Shown here: positions 15,175 through 25,730 of the stretch, piece by piece | Layout: each line of letters opens with the position of its first letter | Position numbering within the stretch: position 1 is the first letter of the stretch | NCBI GenBank assembly: GCA_013420905.1 | Contig: JAAXNY010000010.1 | Span: 1,612,001-1,676,000, forward strand | Reading direction: 5' to 3' | Origin: Collybia mongolica | Lineage: Eukaryota > Basidiomycota > Agaricomycetes > Agaricales > Clitocybaceae | DNA length: 64,000 nt | The notes under the pieces: generated by a model | Seen by the model: the letters and a program-made list of their open reading frames with translations, nothing else | Told to the model about the DNA's origin: nothing | The model's database searches: none | Position numbers and translations under genes: made by a program

Positions 15175-18100
15175 TTAGTGAGATGAAAGTTTCTTTTCAG
15201 CAACGTTAAGCAAGAAGCGTTCAACGACCGCTTTACCCTTATGGAGATTGACCAGCGAAATGCGTTCGTTTGGGAGATGGGCTTGGTCCTAGGCGGGAGT
15301 CGTTAGTTTGGAGGCATCACTTCAGAATTAGGTATCCCACAGAGCTTTGGCCCATGGGCAGGTGCAGCGCATGGCATTTGAACTCTTTTTCGAGATAAGG
15401 AACTGACGGAATTGACTTAAAGATGTGCATATAAGCTCAATTTGTCTCTGGAAAACAATAAATTCACGTACGCCTCCTTCCCGGATTCGGAGAGGTGCAA
15501 GTCCCCAAACTTCCTGAACAGCACTTTCTAGGGCCTCAAACCAAGGATCGTCTAGGTTTCCAAGCCACCAGTCGGCTGTATGTTTGACATTGATCTAGTT
15601 AACGGGTCAACTTCGCTGTGAATATTACTTGGTGAATATTTGGTTCACCTGAAGTCTATTTGGTGACTTTAATGTGACGAACGAACTCTCAAGATACGTG
15701 CATAAAGCGCCAACGATTGTATCTAGGTCCTGGTCGGGAACGATGCGCAATGAGACTTGAGCTTTGACGAGACTGGGAATCACGGTCGCATCTATTTAAC
15801 GGGTACCTTTAAGTTGCGGCCGTCAAGAAGCAGCATTAATGATACTGACTTTTCGGACCAGAAATCTCGATTGTGTGGATGGTCAACGACGGTTCTCTCC
15901 AACGGGAAGAAAGCGATGCAGCGGGTCTTTCCGTCACATCGGATAGCAGTTTGTAAAGTTCTATCTCTCCTTGAGTCTGTGGACGCACACGGTCATCTGT
16001 ACAATAAAAATGTGAGTGTGTGCAGAGTATTGACTTTCAAATAGGCACACACAAAATCCAGGGATTTGAACCACACGTTGACCGTCGGTAAGAGTTGAGA
16101 GTAGCTTGACCCTACAAATATCATAAATTTTCGTGCTTGAGTATATAAGCCCATCAACTTCACATATCAAACATCGGCTCCACGACGTCTCCTCCTTCAA
16201 TACCTGAGTGTAAATCGGGCCGGTTACTTGATATCTTCGAGAAACATAAACCATATTAGCTAGACGTATGATCACAAGGCATACCTCAAGCGCGCAGTGA
16301 ACGACTCCCCTCAACCCATAGGTAATACAAGGCCTGTGTTCTCCGATCCATGTCGAATTACTGTGAGTTATGCATGATACATAATAATGAGCTGGAGACC
16401 ATCACTCAAATCAGCAGTCACGAACCTGACCAAAATTGCATCAATTTCACCAATAAGATCCTGAAAATAATCTCTTCAAGGCAAATTCCGACTGTTGGTA
16501 TTTTACAGTACAGACCTTATGTTGTCGGACAGCGTCCCCGAAACCAGTGCTTCCACATTCTTCCTCTCCTTCTATCAAAAACACAAGGTCAAGGTCGAGA
16601 GCCTTCCTTGAGAGTAGCTCGGCAGCTGCACACGCGATGGCTATAATTGGGCCCTTGTCATCAGTTACCCCTCGGCCATAGAGGTAACCATTGCGACCCG
16701 TAAGCGTGAAAGGGTCCGAGTTCCAGCCTTGAGGCGGCGCGGGGATGACATCGTAGTGGCTGCAGGAGCGCATAAATGATTTCGTCATGGGTTAAATTAT
16801 ATTTACTTGCCCGTAAAATAAAATCCGGGGTTTAGGCTTGTCCGCCTTTGTTCCATTGAACGTCCCAAGGACTAAAGGGTTCTTGCCTTCTCCTGTTGGT
16901 AGCTGATTACACCTATCACAATTTCTTCACGCAACGAGGTATGGGATACTGACAAGCGATGTGCGGGCCCCCAGTTGGCCCAAGCATTTCTTTAACCAGA
17001 TTGCAGCTTGTCTACAGTCTTCAGTGTGTTTTGGGCTGGAGCTGATGCTGGGAATTGATATGAATTTTGACAATGCATACGTCATCGTGTCTTGAATATA
17101 GAATTCAGCACCAGAAGTCTGATTACTTGACTAAAAAACAAACTGGCTGATGGCGGAAAGTCAGCATTTGCTGGAATCCATGTGCCCCCTTTAGATGACA
17201 TCTGTCCGTATAGGGAGGTATCCGAACGTTCCTTCGGAACCTTGACTTCCCATACCTTTTGGGCGTCAAAATGGTCAGTAAATAACAGTTGGCCATACGT
17301 GGGGTGTATTAACTTTGATGTAGTCATCGTTGCCTCCAGTAATTAGCCGGAGCGCAGCTTCTTCTACCCCATTACACTGAGTAATGATGGATGAGAGAAT
17401 TATGTCCTCATGGCCTTTCCAAGATGCCGTGCAGTCGAACGAAGCCGACCATCGCTGTTTTGGTGATTCATGAGAATTAGAAATCATGGTCGTTCGCGAT
17501 ACGCCCACCTTTATCCAGCCATTTGCAGAGCATGTGTAGAGATCAGAGCCTATCATTGTCATTGATAGAATATCAACGCCCTTTGATATTTCTCAGCCTG
17601 GTTAAATTGTATAGGTACAATTACATACCTCTTGCACGATGATAGTCCGTACAAGGGTTTTCGTCTCCAAATCTAGAACCTTGACGTATCCATCTTGACA
17701 TCCTGCATATATTGTGTCGCCCCTCGCTACGAGAGCGAGAATTGCACCATGGGTGCATTCAAATTCGTGCACAAGGACAGGGCCTTGATCGGCACAGTTC
17801 CACAGCTTTTCAAACATTATTACTCTGCAGCTCCAGCAAACAAGAATACACACCTTGACAGTTTCATCCCCGCTTCCTGTCGCGAGCTGTACCCTATTCC
17901 CCTCTAACACGGTCATGCAATAGATATACCCATAATGGGCAGAATCAATTACATTCGAGGCTGGTATGTTCAAGGTTCCGTAAGCAGGTATATAGTGTTC
18001 TGATTCCGGGCTGCTAGCTCCATGAATGGACCCAGTACCATTCTTGGCGTATACATCTGCTGGACGGCGTTCGTACTGAGGATAGCTGTCAAAGAATTTG

Positions 18101-18813
18101 TGGACTTTTCGCACAGCTGTGATGCTAGTTGATGGGGTCAGTGTATCCGAGTTGCTGTTTGTCGAGATATCCGCGAGAGGGGAAAAGCCGGATGGCGATG
18201 AGGAAGACGAAGGAGGTGACATTGGCTCGCGGAAGTCATACCACTGCACTGATGTGTTCTGGCAGCCGACGAAGATGGTTTGGAGGGATGGGGACCATGC
18301 AAGCGAAAATAAGTCCCCGGCGCCTGTTTCTAGGTATGGATCAAGAACGTAAATAGGAGAAAGGGTTGTTGTAGACCAAATCTGTATCACAAATTAGCTT
18401 TCGACGCGATCCTAGAGAATACTGGATAGGCACACCCTGACTGTGCTGTCACCTGTAGTTTATCAATAATTGAATCATAAAAGTTGAAGTGGACGTACCT
18501 GACGAACTGAACAGCCATTGCTTTTCTCGTGCATATTCCAAAGCCAACACGCTCCCTGCGTGTCCCTTTAACGTGTGTTTGAGGGTGAACATCTTCTTGT
18601 CCCAAACCTATATGTGTTGTCAACGGTGTCATTATTCTTGAAAAAGTGATTAGTTACCGAGACATCCTGATTCTCGCTTCCTGAGAAGATATAATCTTCA
18701 CTTGCAGCAAGACTCAGGACAGAACTATGGGATTCGTGAAGCGAATGCGATAGGTTTGGAATTGATGCGTCAGATTGCAAGTCACGACTGAGAGATGCTG
18801 GTCCGGGCCACAT
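15175..18813 (-). CDS. DUG2: DUG2-like protein: WD40 repeats fused to an M20 peptidase domain
   Basis: About fifteen minus-strand exons. The N-terminal half (18813 to ~17200) has WD40 repeats ending in VWDKK, IWSTTT, QWYDF, LWNCAD and VWEVKV. After a variable linker (~17200-17100) comes an M20 metallopeptidase domain with the metal-ligand stretches FYGHYDVI, GRGVTDDKGP and IEGEEECGS, a dimerisation-type segment (RPDLHSGIEGGDVVEP) and a C-terminus LVNLHKGKAVVERF. This fusion is the hallmark of yeast Dug2, which with the amidotransferase Dug3 degrades glutathione in the cytosol. A GC-AG intron (16810-16760) falls inside YG|H; its donor GCAAGT is the canonical GC type. The linker exon junction is uncertain, and the start may lie upstream at an ATG near 18895 instead of 18813. 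Stop TAA at 15177-15175. Confidence 0.87.
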
Positions 18814-19360
18814 TAGCTTATGAGTAGACAGACCTGGACGCTAAAAGCGTACGGTGGGGTATTGGAGATACAGGACTCTGGGACATGTCAGGGTGTGATG
18901 TATACAAATTACGTTGAAACCCTTGATGATGCTCTCAGCCTAGTGTTGAGATGAGAATCACACTTTCAATTATCAAAATGGACAGGATTTTGGTAATCGT
19001 CGTGCGTACTGGTCAATGGCTGTTGGTCAATGTGCCACGGCGCCAATTGACAGTGGTCCTGATTAAAATTGCATCGACAGTTTCGTGCTCTCTAAGTTCA
19101 TAGTTTGTGCGACCACGCCGTCGCTGACATAATCATCCTTTATGAAGATGAAGCGAAACAGGAACATATGTAATGCTCTTGCAATTGGCGATGGAGGTGT
19201 GAATATAACAAATGAATGTTAATGCTCCAAACAGTTCCGTTCACGCAAGAGCCCACCATGTAAGTGGTCCGTTTAAATTTGGGCTTTCCAAACGGATATA
19301 TTGGAACTGACAAACTCTTACCAGCACTCCCACCTGTTGTCGTTGCGGGATCTTGGAACA
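18814..19360. promoter_or_regulatory. Divergent promoter region between the DUG2-like gene and the SIM-rich gene
   Basis: About 550 bases separate the two divergent start codons. No element is recognised; I call it regulatory from position only. Confidence 0.4.
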
Positions 19361-22300
19361 ATGCCCGACGTTCCTGAACTTGCCTCCAAGAAGCGAAAGG
19401 TAACCGCAGGAGCCCCCAGCTCGTCAGCGCCCCCGCCACCTAAGAAAAAGCAGAAGACGGACTCAGGTGGAGGTATGTCTTGAGGCACATATGACAAACA
19501 ACATCGGGCCCACACTGATGTAACCGTAATTATTTAGCATCTTTCAGCAAACCTGCAATGACTAGAAGTCAGCTTGCAACACCTTCCGCTCGAGGCTTTG
19601 TGCGCTCCAATATCCCCGCTTCTGCACCACCAAGAATCAAGCCAACCCAACAAGATGTGGAGGCGGGGTCATCGACACAACCACTTCCACCTCCACTGCG
19701 ACGTCGGACGCGATCCACCATAACTGTCTCCTCAAGGAGGCGGGTCTATAGCCCGGATATAGGGGACGACACGCCACCACCAGTGATGGCTCTGAGGAGA
19801 TCGTCGTCGGGTCGGGTCATCACTTCCACTGCCAAAGTTGCAGCAGCTAACGGTTCGAACTTTTCCTTGGTTGTTTCATACGCTCGTTAAAGTATTGAGA
19901 CATTTATAGACCTCGGCAAACCCTTCGGATCCGCTAAACCTCGTTCTTCACGACAGAAACGAAAATGTACGTTGACGCCATTTTTGGCTTTTTCGGAAAT
20001 ATAACTTTGCCTCAGTGTCCCCAGCCCCATATGATGTCATTGAGCTCTATTCAAGTGGAGAAGAGCTGCGCAGAGGAACAAAAAGCAAAGTCTTACTGGC
20101 GAAGCGGCGTAAAAAACGCAAAGCTGCTGAAGTCATAGATTTATGCTCAGATGACGAGCCTTCCCCTTCTCCAGCCAAGATGCCAATTGTGCGTACCTGC
20201 GTTGATGACGATATTGTGACCATCTTATCGAGTGATGATGATAAACGACCAACACGACCCACCCATGACGATGAACCGCTTGTTTCTCAGACCCCCATGT
20301 CCTCACTGAAAAAACGGAGAGGCCGAAAAAATGCTGCCGCAGGAGCTCAGAAGGAAGAGGAACCTGTGTTAACAATAGCTTCATCCCCCGCTGCTCAGCC
20401 CTTGACCCAGTTAGACCGTTCTGCAACACCCAGGTCCCCACCGTGTCCCCCCGCGGTCGCGTCAACGGATGTCCAAAATTTAGATTCTGTCATTGGCGAC
20501 GTCGACATTTATAATATTCAACAAGGCAATACAGAAACGGGGCAGAGAAGTGTCTTCTTTACCTCTGATTTGCCAAGGAATGTCGAGGATTCTGTTTTTA
20601 AGCGTACTATTTCCATCACCCCCCCACCTGAATGTATCCATGACGACGAAGAGCCCCAGAGGCCAGGTTCCCAGTTGCTGAGAGATCATGATGTAAACCC
20701 TGGTGCGGACTCTTCCACGTATCCTAATCACCGTGAATTGCAGGATACCGATGCCTTACCCCTTCCCACTGAGCCCCTTTCGGTATCTGCAATACCACAT
20801 CTCACTCTCTTAACACCGGAACCCTGTACTCAAGTAGAAATCCCGGGGAAAGATATCTTTGGCAACGCCGTATTCAAAGACCATTCAGAAAATGGGAACG
20901 GTGTTCCTCCCGCTCGGGAAACTACCCCATTATTTCTACCTCCTCTGGATGATGAGGAGCCAGGTGTGGGAGTGCATGGGACACTATATGCATCATTCTC
21001 GTGGAAGGAACATGGCGACGCAGGTCGCGCTTCTCCATTAAGAGATGATACGGCTCCTGACCTACGTGCCCCTGCGTCAAACTCCCTAACGGGAACAACT
21101 AGAAAAACTAACCTACGCAATGATCCGCCTGAGAAGGCGTACCAGTACTCGACTCATGGGGGAAGTGTACCCGAATTCGAGCTGATGGAAATATCGACTC
21201 CTTCGCAATATACGCCCCAGCCAGACAATGCTCTAATTGAGGGAGTGCCCACCACGCCGGAAAGCAAGCTTGTGGTTGCCACATATGCGAAAGCAGAGGG
21301 TATGGATTCGCACCAATTGGCTGAGGGGAAGGAGAGCGTCGAAGAGGGAGAGCGACCGGTGAACGAAGGCTACTCACAAGAGGGACTTGATAGCATGCTT
21401 CTCAAACATTGCAAAGAGAAATCTGTATATCTCACAAAAGAACCAGCAGATGGCGACACAGGAAATGCGAGGGACACGGTGCTGCATGATACGATCTTGC
21501 AATCGTCTATTCCGACGAATGGCGGCACAGAGCAAGCTGGAGATATCCATCCCACAGATGATTCGACCACAAACCCTCGGCTCGTTCGTTTGTTTTCGTC
21601 TCGTGAGGTTGATGCAGACGAATTGGAGTCTCTTCCAAGCCCAATGTCCCATCGGCAGTCACTCGAAAAGGCGTACGCTGAAGAGTTATTGCGATGTCGC
21701 TACCAGTTCCACCGGACCCCAAGTTATGTCAACTATAATATCACCTACCCGTCGGACCCATCAACGCTTCTTTCTCACCTCCGCCTCCACACACCGGGTT
21801 TCTTTTCACAGAGCTTCGTTCTGCCGACCGATGTGAAAGAAAAGGAAGTCTACGTGGAAGGCAGACAAGAAGAGAAAGAAACTGTCATAACCCAGCCCGC
21901 GAAAATAACTCGATTCCCAGGTTCCGAGTCCACGGACATGGAGGTCTTCATCGCATCCAACCAGCCAGGGGATAATATTGTGACACCTATAGCAGATATA
22001 GCCATAGATGATACTATACCAACATCTTCGTCTTCTGTCTGTATATCACAGGCTTTAGAAGCTCAGGCTGATGCTCACTTTTTGCTCGAGAAAGATTCGC
22101 ACTCAGAATCTACCCCTGCGTTTTTGCCATCCGAAGGAGAGGACGAAGTGACGATGGAAGTGACCGCAGAGTTTTTGGAAAACAATCCCACGCTTGCTTC
22201 TGCGTTGCTTGAATCAAAGATGTTCATGGATATACTACGAAATGTGCGACAGGATGGTGATGAAGCTGAAGTATCTGACGGACAGGCTAAAATATCAGAC

Positions 22301-22747
22301 GAGCCGATCTGCACTCTCAACAAAGCACTCGATGAGCATAACAGAGCTCTTCATGGGTCTACCCACTTCCCCTACAAATTGCCGCCCAGTCCAAAGGAGA
22401 CACAGAAAGGAACGTCAGTGGTATTGGAGCAAGTCCAATATAATAATGAACAGCCTTTAACTCTGGAACATACAATGTACTCAGAGCATGGATCACCACC
22501 TTCACCGTCCAATTTGAATAGTTCTGGTACCTTGCAAGATTCTCCCCTACCCCCCACACCCAAATGCGAAGGATGCGCCGTCGCGGGCGCAGACATATTT
22601 TTTATCCGCTCTGAAAGCCCATCCACATTCAACCCCGACGCCTTTGCTGCAATTTTGGACATGGCATCTCCTCCCCCTCTTGCTAAGGAAGAAGACGACT
22701 ACTTTTCCACCCACTACTTTGACTATCCCGATGATGTGGTCGCTTAA
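19361..22747 (+). CDS. Large disordered nuclear-type protein with SUMO-interaction-like motifs
   Basis: Not a family I recognise. Exon 1 (19361-19471) starts with a Lys-rich nuclear signal (KKRKV) and a second one (PPPKKKQK). Exon 2 (~19540-19860) is Arg/Ser/Pro rich. A short exon (~19898-19966) leads to one long exon (20016-22747) of about 910 codons. The junction between exon 2 and exon 3 is not resolved. The long exon opens with three hydrophobic cores flanked by Ser/Asp/Glu: DVIELYSSGEE (20033-20065), EVIDLCSDDE (20129-20158) and DIVTILSSDDD (20210-20242), each fitting the SUMO-interaction motif pattern. The rest is low in hydrophobic residues, rich in Pro, Ser, Thr, Glu, and lacks visible enzymatic domains. 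It may be a SUMO-binding scaffold or chromatin factor; that is inference. Confidence 0.72.
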
Positions 22748-22939
22748 TATATATTACCCGCTTGTCACTACTTGTATTGGAACATTGTTCACTGAAACAC
22801 ACCCTACCTCATTGTACACATATATACTCACTTTTATCCAATATTTACTTGCTAGTGCTGATACCGACACATGTGCGTACTCGTGTTAGTCATAGTGCTG
22901 TGATTGATTTCTCGGGGCATGATAATTGGGGAGCTTGCT
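22748..22939. other. 3' flank of the SIM-rich gene
   Basis: Presumed 3' untranslated region, AT-rich, then transition into the copia LTR. No gene seen. Confidence 0.4.
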
Positions 22940-23320
22940 TCCCCTTTGAACAGGTGGTCCCAGAATTCTTAATGGCACGTGATAGCACTTGTTGTGGATC
23001 TGTTTGGTTTTTGTCACCCCGTGAGAAAAGTCTTCCACAGCCACGAAGCTCTGGGCTGTCCTTTGCTTGTTGTGGTTTTGTTTTGGTAATTGTCACCTTG
23101 TGAGAGAAGGCTTCCAAAGCCACCAAGTGCTGGGCAGGGGAGTACCACCAGAAGATTCCATGTTATAGAGATTGGAGATAGGGAGAATGTGTGATGGTAG
23201 TAAGAGAGAGCTATTGATTAATTGTCTCATATGTACTCTTGGTGCTTATATAGTTGTATATGCCATGTCTTGTACTAATAACAAATCTATGGCTGACCAT
23301 GTGAGGCTTGTATCCCAACA
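22940..23320 (-). repeat. 3' LTR of the copia element (outer edge approximate)
   Basis: On the minus strand the LTR begins TGTTGGGATACAAGCC at 23320, just after a purine-rich tract (GAAGGGGAG, 23329-23321) that fits a polypurine tract. It has a TATATAAG box near 23250. The outer edge cannot be fixed because no second intact LTR is present. The LTR contains an imperfect tandem duplication: ~23008-23057 resembles ~23080-23135. Confidence 0.6.
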
Positions 23321-23477
23321 CTCCCCTTCAAGCTGGTGCTATCCCCATCTCCTGTAAGTGTTTCTGGTGCTTTGGATGCAGTAGCACTTTGGTTAAGATA
23401 TCAGTGGTTTGCTCTGGATCATGGCAACTCTCAATATTCACTAATCTGTCTTCAACCAGATTGCAAACCCAGTGCCA

Positions 23478-25354
23478 TCATGTTTCAATATGCTTAGTGC
23501 ATTTGTGGAACTGTGGGTTGTGTGCCATTGCAATTGAACTGTCATTATCATCTTTGATGAGACTTGCTGATGGTTGAACAAATCCAAGTTCTTCATATAA
23601 GCTCCTTAACCAACAAACTTTGCATGCAGCTTCTGAGAGTGCTACATATTCTGCTTCTGTTGACAATAAGGTGATTGTGGTTTGCTTCTTTGAGTACCAT
23701 GTTATAGCACCTCCCCCTGAAATGAAGACATAACCAGAAGTGGACTTATAGTCATCAGTGTTGGCATATGTGGCATCTGCATATCCAAAAAATAGGTTCA
23801 CATCTTCATTCTGAGGTGTTGAAGGTTTTGCTGAATATGTTATACCAAAGTTTTTTGTTCCTGCAAAGTACCAGAGAATTTGTTTCAAGGCACTAATATG
23901 TTGCAGGCTTGGATTCACAGTATATGCTGCTAATTGGCTCATGGCATACACAATATCTGGCCATGTTGCATTTGCAAGGAATATAAAATCACCAAGGAGT
24001 TTGGCATAGGAATTACTTTGATTCCCTTCCATTCCATCGGGGTTTGGCTCAAGCTTGATTTTTGGATCCATTGGTACAGATACTGGGTTGGCTTGTTCCA
24101 TTCCCTGTTGCTTCAAGATGGCTTCTATGTATTTTTCTTGGGTTAAAGTAATTGAATTTTTCTTCTGTGTGATCTCTATACCAACAATCTTGGATGGTTT
24201 GCCTAGGTCAGTTACTTCCCACTTGGATCTCAAGTCTTTCTTCATCCAATCCATAAGTTTATCTGTTGATGCAAAGAGTAGTAGGTTGTCAACCCATACA
24301 GTGATGATCTTGAGTTCATTTCCTTTCTGTCAGATGTATGCACAAGGATCTGGTTGTAAGCAATTGAATCCAAATTTCTTGAGCTTTTTGTCTAATTGCC
24401 TATTCCATTCACATCCAGATTGTTTGAGGCCATAATTTGTTTTTATAAGTAGGCAGACCCTGTCTGTTCCATCATCATAACCCTCAGGCTGGTGCATGTA
24501 GACTTTCTCTCTCAATATACCATTTAGGTATGCACCCTTGATGTCCATTTGTTGTATTTTGAGATTCATTGTTGGAGCTAGTGCTAATATAGCCCATATT
24601 GTCTCCAAGTGGACCACAGGTGAGAAGGTCTCCAGATAATCTTGTCCTGGCCTTTGTGTGCAACCCTTTGCCACTAATCTTCCTTTGTATTTGAGGAGAT
24701 CACTGGACTTACTGAACTTTTTCAGAGATACCCATTTATTGGTTATTGGAATGGCATCTGCAGGTTTATCAACTAGTTCCAAAGTTCCTGTATCATGGAG
24801 CTGGTCTAGTTCAATCTTTACTGCATGCTCCCATTCCAGCCAGTCAGGGGACCACTTTGCCTCAGAAAGGCTCTTTGGGTTGTCCCCCCTAATTGGTGTC
24901 TTAGTGAATGCAGCATATATTTCTTCTGCTGATGTGAGTTGTACTGTTTCAGTTTCTTCTTCATCAGGGAATGGATCATTTAGATAATGGTAATTATATT
25001 GTTTACCATGCATTTTCCATGGTTCATCCAAATCTACCAGTTCTTCCTCCTCTACTTGCTTTTTTTTCAAGCTATTGCTTGTGACTATTGGCTGCATGCT
25101 CCCCTTGGACTTCCCTTCACACAGATTGGGTGTGACCACAATCTCTTCTGGAAGGGTGAATAGCTTACAAGCTTCCTGTTGGCCTTGTAAAAGGACCCAT
25201 ACTGAAGCTCCAAATTCACAAAGGTATGTCACATCTGGCTTAGACTTGTTCCATACTTCATAGGGTGTTTTTACATCCAGTGATTTTGTATAGGATTTAT
25301 TGCACAAATAAGCAGTATGGGAGATGGCTTGTCCCCATAAAAATTCAGGTAGGC
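23478..25354 (-). pseudogene. Copia pol, 3' half: integrase end, reverse transcriptase, RNase H
   Basis: One reading frame apart from a TGA at 24332-24330. It begins with GLPEFLWGQAISHTAYL at the LINE junction, carries the Ty1/copia RT segment (KWVSLKKF, KGRLVAKGCTQRPGQDY, MDIKGAYLNG, LKQSGCEWN) and ends with the RNase H domain and a C-terminal HIET. The catalytic box reads VDN in place of VDD, so the enzyme should be dead even if read through. Confidence 0.85.
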
Positions 25355-25368
25355 CTTGTCCTTTGATC
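25355..25368. repeat. Target site duplication of LINE-1, right-hand (3') copy
   Basis: CTTGTCCTTTGATC, identical to 31715-31728. It lies between copia pol and the LINE poly(A) (poly(T) on the given strand). Confidence 0.95.
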
Positions 25369-25730
25369 TTTTTTTTTTTTTTTTTTTTTTTTTGTTTCAA
25401 CATTTTATATAGCAATTGTACCTAATACATGCATCGCTCACTTCGCAAAGTAATTATGGGATAGAGGGTGGAGGGGACGAAAGACAAAGTGCCATCAAGC
25501 TGAGGTGTCCCAGGATGGCCGAAGTCACACCAGGAGTGTCGTGGGTCAAAGACCCATTTTATGCAGACCAGTAAGGGTCAAGCTATGCCAGGGGGTTGGC
25601 CCCCTGCCACGGTGCACTGCAGCAGGAAGTGGATCAAGTCCACTGATTATCCCAGTCCGGAAGAAACGCGAGGCGCACCTCATAACACAAATCCACCTAA
25701 CACAGTGTACCGCCCCCAGCCTGAGTTGGA

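Noticed and set aside
24330..25415. Similar poly-Lys start in copia pol
   Set aside because: Translated LINE-1 poly(A); true copia frame starts at the target duplication.
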